Shown here: positions 35,562 to 44,111 of the stretch, one piece after another
Position numbering within the stretch: the stretch's first letter is position 1
Layout: every line of letters starts with the position of its first letter
Assembly (NCBI RefSeq): GCF_937871615.1
Contig: NZ_CALMPA010000046.1
Span: 62,001-126,000 of the forward strand
Direction: 5' to 3'
Origin: an uncultured Sphingomonas sp.
GTDB lineage: Bacteria; Pseudomonadota; Alphaproteobacteria; Sphingomonadales; Sphingomonadaceae
DNA length: 64,000 bases
Made by a program: the position numbers and the translations under genes
Notes under the pieces: generated by a model
The model's input: only the letters and a program-made list of their open reading frames with translations
Databases searched by the model: none
What the model was told of the DNA's origin: nothing

Positions 35562-36632
35562 ATGGCCACGGCCATCGCCGCCATTCGCTCGCCGCGCAAC
35601 GCCCAGGATTTCGTTTCGCGGATCGCGCCCGGCGTTGCCCTGTGCCTGATCGTTACCGCCGGCGCCTATCTGCTCGAAGGCGCGGAGGCGGCGCTGTTCG
35701 GCAGGGCGTGGCTGGAGGCGCTCGTGCTGGCGATCGTCGGCGGCACGGTGATCCGCAGTTTCTGGGTTCCGGCGGCGCGCTGGCAGGCGGGGATCAACTT
35801 CAGCGCCAAATATCTGCTGGAGATCGCGGTGGTGCTGCTCGGCGCGTCGGTGAGCGCCGCGACCATCCTTCATGCCGGGCCGGTGCTGCTCGGCGGGATC
35901 GCGGCGATCGTCGCGCTGACGATCCTGTTCGGGTTCGCGGTCGGGCGGTTGCTCGGGCTGCCGATGCGGATGGCGCTGCTGATCGCTTGCGGCAATTCGA
36001 TCTGCGGCAATTCGGCGATCGCCGCCGTCGCGCCGGTGATCGACGCGGATTCCGATGATGTCGCCGCCGCGATCGCCTTCACCGCCGTGCTGGGGGTTGG
36101 GGTGGTGCTCGGGCTGCCGCTGCTCGGCATCGCACTGGGCATGAATGCGGTCGCTTATGGCGCGTTCGCCGGGCTCACCGTCTATGCCGTGCCGCAGGTG
36201 ATCGCCGCGACCGCGCCGCTCGGGGCCACTGCCGTCCAGATGGGCACGCTGGTGAAGCTGGTGCGCGTGCTGATGCTCGGGCCGGTGTGCCTCGTGCTCG
36301 CGCTCGTCGTGCGCCCGGAGAGGGACGAGACGACGCGCGAGGCCGCCGCCGCGCCGGGGCTGTCGTTTGGAAAGCTGGTGCCGTGGTTCATCATCGGTTT
36401 CCTCGCGCTGGCGGCCTGTCGTTCGTTCGGCCTGGTGCCACAGGCGGCGGTGGCGCCGCTTGGCCGCATCGCGACGATACTCACCGTGGTGTCGATGGCG
36501 GCGCTAGGCCTTGGCGTTGATATCCGCTCGGTCGCGCGGGCGGGCGGGCGCGTCACGGCAGCGGTGATGTTGTCGCTCGCCGGGCTGGGCGCGCTGAGCT
36601 TCACGCTGGTGACGTTGTTGCACCTGCGCTGA
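35562..36632 (+). CDS. YeiH/UPF0324-family membrane transporter (putative sulfate exporter)
   Basis: A 356-residue integral membrane protein with about ten helices. Family hallmarks are FSAKYLLEIAVVLLGASVSA near 85-105, the ACGNSICGNSAIAAVAPVI repeat near 142-160, and VTLLHL at the end. YeiH proteins are annotated as putative sulfate exporters, but the transported compound is not firmly known. It starts at a normal ATG about 108 bases from the divergent LysR gene, which probably regulates it. Confidence 0.9.
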   Translation: MATAIAAIRSPRNAQDFVSRIAPGVALCLIVTAGAYLLEGAEAALFGRAWLEALVLAIVGGTVIRSFWVPAARWQAGINFSAKYLLEIAVVLLGASVSAATILHAGPVLLGGIAAIVALTILFGFAVGRLLGLPMRMALLIACGNSICGNSAIAAVAPVIDADSDDVAAAIAFTAVLGVGVVLGLPLLGIALGMNAVAYGAFAGLTVYAVPQVIAATAPLGATAVQMGTLVKLVRVLMLGPVCLVLALVVRPERDETTREAAAAPGLSFGKLVPWFIIGFLALAACRSFGLVPQAAVAPLGRIATILTVVSMAALGLGVDIRSVARAGGRVTAAVMLSLAGLGALSFTLVTLLHLR

Positions 36633-36716
36633 CGGCGGGGAGTCACGACTGTTTGCGCGCAGACGCAACACGCGCTTGCACATTCCGCGCGGCACGCCTA
36701 ACGCCACCGCTCGCGT

Positions 36717-36793
<77 letters not shown>

Positions 36794-36923
36794 ACTGCCG
36801 CACAGGCGGGCGGCATATCGGGCAGCGCCCCGAACCGCTGGTGGAATTTAGTTTCTGCACCATCGCCAATGCTTATGCTACGGGGCACGCCGCCGGGCGA
36901 AAACGGGGCGGCAGGGGAATCGT

Positions 36924-38003
36924 ATGCGTAAATACCGAAATCGCCGGCCTGTGATTCTGGCGGTGGTCGGCATTCTGGCGTGCGCGCATAGCCCCGCATT
37001 CGCGCAGGCGCGCTGCGCTGAACTGCCCGCGAGCGATGTGAATTGCCCGGTCGATCCGCAGCAGCCGGACGTTGCGAAGGAGGTCGCGTGGGTCGATCTT
37101 CCCGCATTGCCTGAGGCACAACCGCTCGTTCCGGCAATCGACACGCCGGCGGCGGTATCGGCTGGAAGCGCCGCCGCCGAGCCGGTTCAGGCATCCGCGC
37201 AGGCCGATGAAACGCACCCGCGCGATATCGTCGTTACCGGGCGCGGGGAATGGGAGGCGCCCGATCCGCTGGTCGGCGTCAATCTGAAGGCGTTCGAGGC
37301 GACGCAGGCGGTGGACAAGGCGCTGGTCGGGCCGATCGCCCTGGCCTATAAGGATGCGGTGCCGAAGCCGGTCCGCGACGGAGTGCACAACTTTCTCTAC
37401 AACCTGCGCGAGCCGGTCGTTTTTCTGAACTTCGTGCTCCAGCTCAAGATCGGGCGCGCGCTGGAAACGGTCGGTCGTTTCACGGTCAACAGCACGGTCG
37501 GCGTCGCGGGCGTCTTCGACATGGCGAAGCGAAAGCCGTTCAAATGGCGCCGGCGCAGCAACGGCTTTGCCAATACCTTTGGCTTCTATGGCATCAAATC
37601 CGGCCCGTTCCTGTTCCTGCCGATCGTCGGCCCGACCACGCCGCGCGACCTGATCGGCGGCGCGCTCGATCGGCTGCTGTTCCCGTTCGTTTACGGCAAG
37701 CGCATCACCAAACCCGAATTTTCGGTGCCGTTCGCGGTGCTGGGCACGCTCGATCACCGCGCCGAATTCGACGAGACGCTGCATCAGCTTCACGATGGGC
37801 AGGCCGATCCATATGCCCGGTCGCGCGATTTCTATCTGCAACGCCGTCAGAACGAGATCGACGAATTGAAGGGCAGGGCGCCGAAGAATTCCAGCCCGAT
37901 GTCCGAGGCGCCGACCGCGCCGGTGACGGTGAAGGAGCGCGCGCCTGAACCGCCCGCCGGGGTGGAGAAGCCAGGCGACCCGCCGCGCGATCCGCCCAAT
38001 TGA
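36924..38003 (+). CDS. mlaA: MlaA/VacJ-family lipid-asymmetry protein with N-terminal extension
   Basis: MlaA removes phospholipids from the outer leaflet of the outer membrane. The 359-residue protein has a signal peptide ending AFAQA near residue 29 rather than a clear lipobox. An Ala/Pro-rich spacer follows, with DIVVTGRGE at about residues 100-108, then the MlaA domain at about 112-320: DPLVGVNLKAFEATQ, VRDGVHNFLYNLREPVVFLN, VGRFTVNSTVGVAGVFD and GPTTPRDLIGG. The DIVVTGR stretch looks like a TonB box. The C-terminal tail is Pro/Glu-rich. The start has an AGGGGA site. Confidence 0.9.
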   Translation: MRKYRNRRPVILAVVGILACAHSPAFAQARCAELPASDVNCPVDPQQPDVAKEVAWVDLPALPEAQPLVPAIDTPAAVSAGSAAAEPVQASAQADETHPRDIVVTGRGEWEAPDPLVGVNLKAFEATQAVDKALVGPIALAYKDAVPKPVRDGVHNFLYNLREPVVFLNFVLQLKIGRALETVGRFTVNSTVGVAGVFDMAKRKPFKWRRRSNGFANTFGFYGIKSGPFLFLPIVGPTTPRDLIGGALDRLLFPFVYGKRITKPEFSVPFAVLGTLDHRAEFDETLHQLHDGQADPYARSRDFYLQRRQNEIDELKGRAPKNSSPMSEAPTAPVTVKERAPEPPAGVEKPGDPPRDPPN

Positions 38004-38117
38004 GAAACCTCGTGTATTCGAGCGGTTCGTCGCGGTCGTCCGTTCCGATCCGCGATATCGGCGAGATTTCGCGCGTGGCGCTTTGCCGGCGACCACCGAC
38101 CCTGAAAGGATTTCATC

Positions 38118-38768
38118 TTGAAGACAGCGCGGCTGTTCGCGTTACTATGCGGCTCGATCGGATTGTCAGTCGGCGCCGCGAACGCGACGCAGGCGCCCAC
38201 GGCGGAGCAGGTGGCGGCGGCGCGGCGGACGATCACCGACGATCCCGCTGTGCCCAGCTTCGCGCCGAAGGGCTATGATGTCACGATCGTCGAATATTCC
38301 GATTATCAATGCCCGTTTTGCCGCCGGTCGCAGTCGGTGCTTGCCGCGCTCTTGGCGAGCGATGGCAAGATTCGGGTGGTTTACCGCGACTGGCCGGTCC
38401 TTGGCGAAGCCTCGACGCTTGCGGCCCGGCTCGCCATGGCTGCCAAATATCAGGGCAGATATATCGCGTTCCACGACGCGTTGTTGCAGACATCGGGCAG
38501 GCTCGACGATCAGGCCATTCGCGCGGCGGCGGCCAGGGCGCGGGTCGATTGGCAGCGCCTGCAACAGGATTTGAAAACGTATGGCGCGGAGATCGACGCG
38601 CTGCTCGATCGCACGCGGCGGCAGGCGGCGGCGATGAACCTGCGCGGCACGCCGGGGTTCCTGATCGGCCCGTATCTCGTTCCCGGCGCGCTCGATCTGG
38701 CGACGTTCAAGAAGGTCGTCGCACTGGCGCGCGCCAATCCCACGGGCGATCCGGGGAAGGGCAGGTAG
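38118..38768 (+). CDS. DsbA-family thioredoxin-like periplasmic protein
   Basis: A 216-residue secreted thiol protein. It starts with TTG at 38118 behind AAAGGA, with a signal peptide ending ANA-TQ near residue 24. The redox motif CPFC is at about residues 70-73 (EYSDYQCPFCRRS) and the cis-Pro loop is GTPGFLIG near 180. The region EASTLAARLAMAAKYQGRYIAFHDALL is typical of DsbA/Com1-like proteins. The substrate is unknown. It lies 114 bases downstream of mlaA in the same direction. Confidence 0.88.
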   Translation: MKTARLFALLCGSIGLSVGAANATQAPTAEQVAAARRTITDDPAVPSFAPKGYDVTIVEYSDYQCPFCRRSQSVLAALLASDGKIRVVYRDWPVLGEASTLAARLAMAAKYQGRYIAFHDALLQTSGRLDDQAIRAAAARARVDWQRLQQDLKTYGAEIDALLDRTRRQAAAMNLRGTPGFLIGPYLVPGALDLATFKKVVALARANPTGDPGKGR

Positions 38769-38832
38769 CGGGAAGCCGCGTCTGGAGGGACATCCGGCGC
38801 ATTCGATGCCCCATCGGTGGATGGGGAGGGGG

Positions 38833-38908
38833 TGGTGGGCCCGGCAGGACTCGAACCCGCAACCTAGCCGTTATGAGCGGCCAGCTCTAACCATTGAGCT
38901 ACAGGCCC
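38833..38908 (-). tRNA. tRNA with CAT anticodon, probably tRNA-Ile2 (lysidine type)
   Basis: A complete cloverleaf on the minus strand: acceptor GGGCCTG/CGGGCCC (one G-U pair), D-arm TAGCTCAATGGTTAGAGC, anticodon loop CTCATAA, T-arm GGGTTCGAGTCC and encoded CCA. A CAT anticodon fits initiator Met, elongator Met or Ile2. The paired first base excludes the initiator, and the D-arm and acceptor resemble bacterial Ile2 (read after lysidine modification by TilS), but elongator Met cannot be excluded by eye. Confidence 0.9.
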
Positions 38909-38975
38909 ACGTTGCACTTGTGACTAGCAGCGCGGTTTGCCGACGCAAGACCAAGACGACGTGGAAAGGGCAAAG

Positions 38976-39008
38976 AAAAAGGGGCGTTCCCGAAGGAGCA
39001 CCCCTTTT
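38976..39008 (-). terminator. intrinsic terminator for the small lipoprotein gene
   Basis: On the minus strand GGGGTGCTCC, a CTTCGG-type loop and GGAACGCCCC form a strong stem followed by TTTTT. It lies 42 bases after the lipoprotein stop. The stem is also flanked by A-run/T-run on the opposite strand, so it may act in both directions. Confidence 0.8.
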
Positions 39009-39049
39009 ACGTGCATCAAACGCTGTGGGCCAGAAGGCCCATCAGGCGA

Positions 39050-39298
39050 TCAATGTGCGTTCGAAGCTGCGTCGCGCACGTTGCCGGCGGCCGCGTTCAG
39101 ATTGTCCGCGGCGTTCGACATCGCGTCCGCAGCGACGGCGTTCGAGGTGTTGTCCGCAAGCGCGTCCATGTTGTCCGCAGCGCTCTGCAGATTGTCCGCC
39201 AGCATATCGGCGTTGTTCTCAGCAGGCGTTTCCGGCTTCGAGCAGGCCGCAACGGACATCAGGCCGGCGGCAGCAAGAACAAAGGCAAACTTCTTCAT
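39050..39298 (-). CDS. small repetitive lipoprotein
   Basis: From the ATG at 39298 (MKKFAFVLAAAG, GGGAG site) the product is 82 residues with a lipobox SVAAC near residue 20. The mature 60 residues are an Ala/Asn/Asp-rich helix with a recurring ADN/AADN pattern at heptad-like spacing (ADMLADNLQSAADNMDALAD and onward), without Pro or Gly breaks except one. This suggests a surface or periplasmic coiled coil like small envelope lipoproteins. Family not recognised. It has its own promoter candidate and strong terminator, so it is probably abundant. Confidence 0.75.
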   Translation of the reverse strand: MKKFAFVLAAAGLMSVAACSKPETPAENNADMLADNLQSAADNMDALADNTSNAVAADAMSNAADNLNAAAGNVRDAASNAH

Positions 39299-39355
39299 TC
39301 GGATGCTCCCAAGCATAGCAATCATCGCGGCCGACCCTCGCCGTCGCGAACCCCC

Positions 39356-39383
39356 GAAATACCGAACCGTTTCGATGGGTCAA
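39356..39383 (-). promoter_or_regulatory. candidate promoter of the small lipoprotein gene
   Basis: On the minus strand TTGACC (39383-39378) and TATTTC (39361-39356) are separated by 16 bases, about 58 bases before the ATG at 39298. The -35 is good and the -10 moderate. Confidence 0.4.
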
Positions 39384-39433
39384 TGACGAAAATCATGAAA
39401 CAGCCATGATGCGACGGGTTGAAACGCCATTCT

Positions 39434-40840
39434 TCAGCGGGATTTGCGGGGCGCCGGGCCGATTTCCTCAGGCGCATCGGCGACGATCGCGAGCATCGTC
39501 GTCCATGCCGCGACATTCTGCCGCAGGGTTTCGGGATCGACGCGATCGAGCGTGTCGTCGGCGGTATGATGGGTGTCGAAATAGTGCATGGCGGACTGGT
39601 TGAAGTCGATTCCCGCTACGCCTTTGGCAACGATGGGGGCGATATCCGCACCGTCGCCGCCTTCGCCGGGGCCGTGGACGATGCCGAGCGGGGCGATCGC
39701 GCTGGCGATCCGCCCGGCCACGGCGCGCGCGCTGTCGGGCAGCGACGCCTGGAAACGCCAGATGCGATCCGCGCCGAGATCGCTTTCGGCGGCAACCGCA
39801 TGTTGTTCGGCGCCATGGCGACGGGCGTAATCGCGCGCGCCGAAGCCGCCGACCTCCTCCGATCCGAACCAGACGACCCGGATCGTGCGGCGCGGCTGGC
39901 GCCCGCTATCCATGATGCGCTTCGCCGCCGCGGCGGTGATCGCCACGCCGGAGGCGTCGTCGATCGCGCCGGTCGCGAGATCCCAGCTATCGAGATGCCC
40001 GCCGATCAGCACGATGCCGGCGCTCGGGTCGCTCCCCGGCACCTCGGCGATGACGTTGCCCGATTCCTGCTCCCCGATCTGGCGCGGGGTGAGCACGAGC
40101 TTCATCGTCAGCGGCTTGCCGCGAGCGGCCATCGCCTCGATCAGCTTCGCATCGGGCACGGAAAGCGCCGCGGCCGGAATAGGCTTCACGCCATCGGGGA
40201 AATTGGTGTTGCCGGTGTGCGGCGTGCGATGCGTATCGGTGCCGATCGAGCGAATCACGATCGCCGCCGCGCCCTTGCGCGCCGCGATCCCCGGCCCGAC
40301 GAAACGCGCGATGCCGGCCTGACCGTAGCTGGAGCCGTCCTGCGTGGGGGCCATGGCGTTGCCGATATATACGATCTTGCCCTTCATGGCGCTGTCGGGC
40401 GCGTTCATGAATTCGGCGAAGGTCTTGAATATGGCGACTTCGGCGGTCAGCCCGGCGGCGGGCGTCGCGCCCGAATTGCCGAGCGCGGTCAGCACCAGTT
40501 TCTGCGGGAAGGGGGCGGTGATTTCGGCGTGTTCCTCGCCGCGCACCCATACGGGCATACGATAGGTTTCGATCCGAACATTCTGGAAACCAAGCGATTT
40601 GAGCTTTGCCACCGCCCAACTCCGCGCGCGGGCCTCGCCATCGGTGCCGGCGAGGCGCGCGCCAACCTCGGTCGTCAGCCCCTCGACGATATCATAAGCG
40701 ATATCGTCCTTGAGCGCGGCATCGCGCAGCTTGGCGACAGCCGGATCGACCGGCGCCGGCATGGGGGGCACCGCGCGCTGGGCGATCGCGGGGAAGGGCA
40801 GGGTGAGCGCCAGCGCGGCGGCGAGAAATCGCTTGGTCAT
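39434..40840 (-). CDS. M28-family zinc peptidase, secreted
   Basis: An aminopeptidase/carboxypeptidase-type di-zinc enzyme. From the ATG at 40840 the product is 468 residues with a signal peptide ending AIAQ near residue 21. A PA-type insert (about 120-240, GKIVYIGNAMAPTQDGSSYG) precedes the catalytic part with the metal ligands in GGHLDSWD near 285, DDASG near 298, EE in WFGSEEVGG near 330, and a C-terminal His in HHTADDTLD near 430. This matches periplasmic M28 carboxypeptidase Q-like proteins of sphingomonads. It stands alone. Confidence 0.92.
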   Translation of the reverse strand: MTKRFLAAALALTLPFPAIAQRAVPPMPAPVDPAVAKLRDAALKDDIAYDIVEGLTTEVGARLAGTDGEARARSWAVAKLKSLGFQNVRIETYRMPVWVRGEEHAEITAPFPQKLVLTALGNSGATPAAGLTAEVAIFKTFAEFMNAPDSAMKGKIVYIGNAMAPTQDGSSYGQAGIARFVGPGIAARKGAAAIVIRSIGTDTHRTPHTGNTNFPDGVKPIPAAALSVPDAKLIEAMAARGKPLTMKLVLTPRQIGEQESGNVIAEVPGSDPSAGIVLIGGHLDSWDLATGAIDDASGVAITAAAAKRIMDSGRQPRRTIRVVWFGSEEVGGFGARDYARRHGAEQHAVAAESDLGADRIWRFQASLPDSARAVAGRIASAIAPLGIVHGPGEGGDGADIAPIVAKGVAGIDFNQSAMHYFDTHHTADDTLDRVDPETLRQNVAAWTTMLAIVADAPEEIGPAPRKSR

Positions 40841-40952
40841 TCCGCCCGCGTAAGGGGTGAAATCGCCTCCGGCAAGCGGTGACGATTGCAACCATCCTCG
40901 CCGCACCGGCGCGTCACGACAAAGCGGGACGCGCCGGCGGGAACCGCCCGCT

Positions 40953-42611
40953 TCAGGCCCGGTTCGCGGCGCTCAGCACCGCGCGGACGCTGGCGGTCGC
41001 GATATCCGAATCGATTCCCACCCCCCAGACGGTGCGCCCGTCGGCGGTGCGGCATTCGAGATAGGTTGCCGCCTGGGCATGGGCGCCGTTGCCGATGGCG
41101 TGCTCACTGTAATCCACCACCTCCAGATCGGGGCCGGTCGTTTCGGCAAGGGCCGCGATCACGCTTGAAATCAGCCCGTTGCCGCGCCCGGAGAGCGATC
41201 GTTCCTCGCCGTCGATCGCGACGCGGCCAACGAAGCGGCGGTCCCCTGCCGGGCCGGTTTCCTCGTAATCGCGCAGCATGAAGCGGTCTTTCACGCTGGG
41301 CAGATAGGTGCGCTCGAACGCGCCCCAGATATCCACGGCGTTCAGTTCGCGGCTCGATTCGTCGGCCAGCGCCTGCACGACACGGCTGAAATCGGCCTGC
41401 ATCCGCTTGGGCAGTTTCAGCCCCTTGTCCTGCTCGATCACCCAGGCGACGCCGCCCTTGCCCGATTGCGAGTTGACACGGATCACCGCTTCATAGCTGC
41501 GCCCGAGATCCGCCGGGTCGATCGGCAGATAGGGGACTTCCCACAGATCGTCGTTGCGCGCGGCCTGTGCGGCGAAGCCCTTCTTGATCGCATCCTGATG
41601 GCTGCCGGAAAAGGCGGTGAACACCAGATCGCCGGCATAGGGCGTGCGCGGGTGGACCGGAATGTTGGTGGCATATTCCACCGTCTTCACGATCGCGTCG
41701 ATATCCGACAGATCGAGCTTTGGATCGACGCCCTGCGTGTACATGTTGAGCGCGACGGTCACGAGATCGCAATTGCCGGTGCGCTCGCCATTGCCCAGCA
41801 GGCAGCCCTCGACGCGATCGGCGCCCGCCATCAGCCCCAGTTCCGCCGCCGCGACGCCGGTGCCGCGATCGTTATGCGTGTGGAGCGAGATCACCACGCT
41901 GTCGCGATTGGGGATGTTGCGCCCGAACCATTCGATCTGGTCGGCATAGACGTTGGGCGTCGCGCATTCGACCGTCGCGGGCAGATTGAAGATGATCGGG
42001 TTTTCCGGCGTCGGGCGCAGGATATCCATCACCGCGGCGCACACCTCGACCGAGAAATCCAGTTCCGCGGTGGAGAAGGTTTCGGGGCTGTATTCGAATA
42101 TCCACTTGGTGTCCGGCTGCTTGGCGGCTTCGTCCCGCAGCACCTTGGCGCCCTCGATCGCGATCTGGCGCACTTCGTCGCGCGACATGCCGAACACGAT
42201 CTTGCGCCATGCCGGGGAGACGGCGTTGTAGAGGTGGACGATCGCCTGCTTCGCCCCCTTCAGGCTCTGGAAGCTCGTTTCGATCAGGTCGCGGCGCGAT
42301 TGCGTCAGCACCTGGATCGTCACGTCGTCGGGGATGCGGCCCGACGTGACCAGCCCGGAGATGAAATCAAACTCGGTCGCGCCCGCGCTCGGGAAGCCGA
42401 CCTCGATCTCCTTGATCCCCACCTTCACCAGCAGATCGAAGAAACGCGTCTTCTTCTCCGCGTCCATCGGGTCGATCAGCGCCTGATTGCCGTCGCGCAG
42501 ATCGGTGGAAAGCCAGCGCGGGGCACGGGTGATGGTTTTCGACGGCCAGGTACGGTCGGCGATGTCGATGGTCGGGAACGGACGATATTTCGTGGATGGA
42601 TCGCGCAGCAT
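40953..42611 (-). CDS. leuA: 2-isopropylmalate synthase LeuA (long form)
   Basis: LeuA condenses acetyl-CoA with 2-ketoisovalerate, the first committed step to leucine. The 552-residue protein is of the long class. The catalytic barrel has [11 protein letters not shown] at about residues 34-44, the metal site [14 protein letters not shown] near 240, and a C-terminal regulatory domain (about 430-552) that binds leucine for feedback inhibition. It is preceded by a leader with a leucine-rich peptide and mutually exclusive stems, so transcription or translation is probably attenuated by leucyl-tRNA. Confidence 0.96.
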   Translation of the reverse strand: MLRDPSTKYRPFPTIDIADRTWPSKTITRAPRWLSTDLRDGNQALIDPMDAEKKTRFFDLLVKVGIKEIEVGFPSAGATEFDFISGLVTSGRIPDDVTIQVLTQSRRDLIETSFQSLKGAKQAIVHLYNAVSPAWRKIVFGMSRDEVRQIAIEGAKVLRDEAAKQPDTKWIFEYSPETFSTAELDFSVEVCAAVMDILRPTPENPIIFNLPATVECATPNVYADQIEWFGRNIPNRDSVVISLHTHNDRGTGVAAAELGLMAGADRVEGCLLGNGERTGNCDLVTVALNMYTQGVDPKLDLSDIDAIVKTVEYATNIPVHPRTPYAGDLVFTAFSGSHQDAIKKGFAAQAARNDDLWEVPYLPIDPADLGRSYEAVIRVNSQSGKGGVAWVIEQDKGLKLPKRMQADFSRVVQALADESSRELNAVDIWGAFERTYLPSVKDRFMLRDYEETGPAGDRRFVGRVAIDGEERSLSGRGNGLISSVIAALAETTGPDLEVVDYSEHAIGNGAHAQAATYLECRTADGRTVWGVGIDSDIATASVRAVLSAANRA

Positions 42612-42641
42612 GACGGCTCTCTGTTGCAGGGAGGCTATTGG

Positions 42642-42746
42642 GTCGTTCGGCTTGGCCCTTAGGCGCGTCGGCGTGGGAAGCCCACGCGGCAGAGTTCGCG
42701 CCTAAGGGCGCGTAAGTCGAAGGAGAAGGCCGAACACCTGCGTCAT
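42642..42746 (-). promoter_or_regulatory. leuA leader with mutually exclusive RNA stems (candidate attenuator)
   Basis: On the minus strand a leucine-rich leader peptide (42746-42702) is followed by overlapping dyads. GCGCC-CTTA-GGCGC forms a local hairpin across its stop codon. CCCTTAGGCGCG can instead pair over 12 bp with CGCGCCTAAGGG (plus-strand arms 42697-42708 and 42656-42667), enclosing a CGTGGG-CTT-CCCACG hairpin (42672-42686). An outer GTTCGGC/GCCGAAC pair also exists. No T-run follows, so the output may be translational or Rho-linked rather than a classic terminator. Confidence 0.65.
42702..42746 (-). CDS. leuL: leuA leader peptide, 14 residues
   Basis: ATG at 42746 to TAG at 42704-42702 reads MTQVFGLLLRLTRP. 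Four of its codons in a block of five are leucine (CTT CTC CTT CGA CTT), which is the hallmark of a leu leader. It lies about 90 bases before the leuA ATG and its 3' half forms part of the alternative stems. The ribosome site is weak, and I infer function from composition and context. Confidence 0.65.
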   Translation of the reverse strand: MTQVFGLLLRLTRP

Positions 42747-42781
42747 TACGGCACGCGGTAACCCCGGAAGGGTGGCGCTGT

Positions 42782-43393
42782 CTAGCCCCGGCGCGCGAAA
42801 AGCCTGTCGAACGGCGTATGCGGCACGATCCAGAACAGGGCGACCAGCGCGGCGCAGGCGATCCCCAGCCACGGCGAGACGAAGGTGAGCGCGAAGCCGA
42901 GCGTATAGACCACCACCGCGAAATAGCCCTTTCGCGTGGTGCGCAGGTGATAATCGCGCGCCGCCTCGTGCCGCGCGCCGGTCTTGGCGATCACGCGTTG
43001 CAGCCAGGCATAGCCGACAGCCGGGAGGATCAGCGTGACGAGATAGACCTGCGTGGCCGTCCGGCTGAACTCATGCTCGCCGAGATAGGCGGTGCCGAAC
43101 GGCACGAGGCTGAGGCCGAACAGCAATGCGAGGTTCGACCAGATCAGCGCGTTGCCGACGGTGCGCGCATGGCCCAGCAGCCGGTGATGATTGCCCCAAT
43201 AGAGACCGACGTAGATATAGCTCAGCGCGTAAGCGAGAAACAGGTGCCACATCGCCAGGATGTTGCGGATGCCGTCCGCCGCCGGCACCTTCAGTTCCAG
43301 CACCATGATCGTGATGATGATCGCGATCACGCCGTCGGAGAACGCCTCCACCCGGCCGACGCCTTGGCCTTCGCCGGCCTCGTCCTGCGCCAT
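42782..43393 (-). CDS. TMEM175/DUF1211-family potassium channel-like protein
   Basis: A 203-residue membrane protein with six helices. The selectivity-determining motif (R/F)-x-x-x-FSDG is present near the N-terminus (RVEAFSDGVIAIIITIMVLEL), as in bacterial TMEM175 leak K+ channels. Further family segments are YALSYIYVGLYWGNHHRLL and NLALLFGLSLVPFGTAYLGEH. It starts 3 bases after the YceI gene stop and is probably co-transcribed with it. It ends 36 bases before the leu leader ATG. Confidence 0.9.
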   Translation of the reverse strand: MAQDEAGEGQGVGRVEAFSDGVIAIIITIMVLELKVPAADGIRNILAMWHLFLAYALSYIYVGLYWGNHHRLLGHARTVGNALIWSNLALLFGLSLVPFGTAYLGEHEFSRTATQVYLVTLILPAVGYAWLQRVIAKTGARHEAARDYHLRTTRKGYFAVVVYTLGFALTFVSPWLGIACAALVALFWIVPHTPFDRLFARRG

Positions 43394-43396
43394 CGC

Positions 43397-44017
43397 TTAT
43401 TTCACGAAGGCGGCGCTGATCTTCAGCGTCACCGCGTCCGACACCATCGGGACGCCGTATCCGACGCCGAAATCGCTGCGGCGGATCGTGGTCATCGCGG
43501 TGAAGCCGACATTGTCCTTGCCCATCATCTTGCCCGCGCCATGGAATTTGACGTCGAGCGTGACGGGCTTCGTCACGCCGTTCAGCGTGAGGTTGCCGTC
43601 GATCTTCGCGTTTTCGCCGCTCGCCGTCACTTTGGTGGAGACAAAGTGCGCATCAGCCGGGCTGGGGCCGAAGAAATCGGCCTTGGCGCCTTCCTTGGGC
43701 GCGCGGAGCAGGTGCGCGGTGAGATCGGGGTTGGCCGTAAGCACCTTGCTTACGGGGATGGAGACCTCGACCTTCGCCGCGTTCGGTTTTGCCGGATCGA
43801 GCGTCAGCGTGCCGGTCGTATCGCCGAACAGCCCGAAATAGGGCGTGAAGCCAAGGTGATCGACGGTCCATTCGATCAGCGTGTGTCGTGGGTCGACCGT
43901 ATAGGTGCCCGCCACCACGGCGGCGGGATCATGCGATCCCGGCGGCGCCTTGGGCGCTTGCTGCGCGATGAGCGCGGTGGAGGCGAGGGCGATGACGGCG
44001 ATGGCGGTGAAGCGCAT
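43397..44017 (-). CDS. YceI-family periplasmic protein
   Basis: A lipocalin-like secreted protein. YceI members bind isoprenoid or other lipids; the ligand here is unknown. From the ATG at 44017 (AGGGAA site) the 206-residue product has a signal peptide ending about residue 19 (TALIAQQ). The YceI beta-barrel follows: GTYTVDPRHTLIEWTVDHLGFTPYFGLFG, the central VTASGENAKIDGNLTLNGVTKPVTLDVKFHG, and FGVGYGVPMVSDAVTLKISA near the end. It is followed directly by the TMEM175-like gene. Confidence 0.92.
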   Translation of the reverse strand: MRFTAIAVIALASTALIAQQAPKAPPGSHDPAAVVAGTYTVDPRHTLIEWTVDHLGFTPYFGLFGDTTGTLTLDPAKPNAAKVEVSIPVSKVLTANPDLTAHLLRAPKEGAKADFFGPSPADAHFVSTKVTASGENAKIDGNLTLNGVTKPVTLDVKFHGAGKMMGKDNVGFTAMTTIRRSDFGVGYGVPMVSDAVTLKISAAFVK

Positions 44018-44111
44018 TGGAGTTCCCTTTTCTTTCCGTGGATTGAACCACAAGCGGCGGACAGGGGGAAGCGCAGAAAATCGAAACGCGGCGTTTCCGC
44101 ATCCGATGCCG

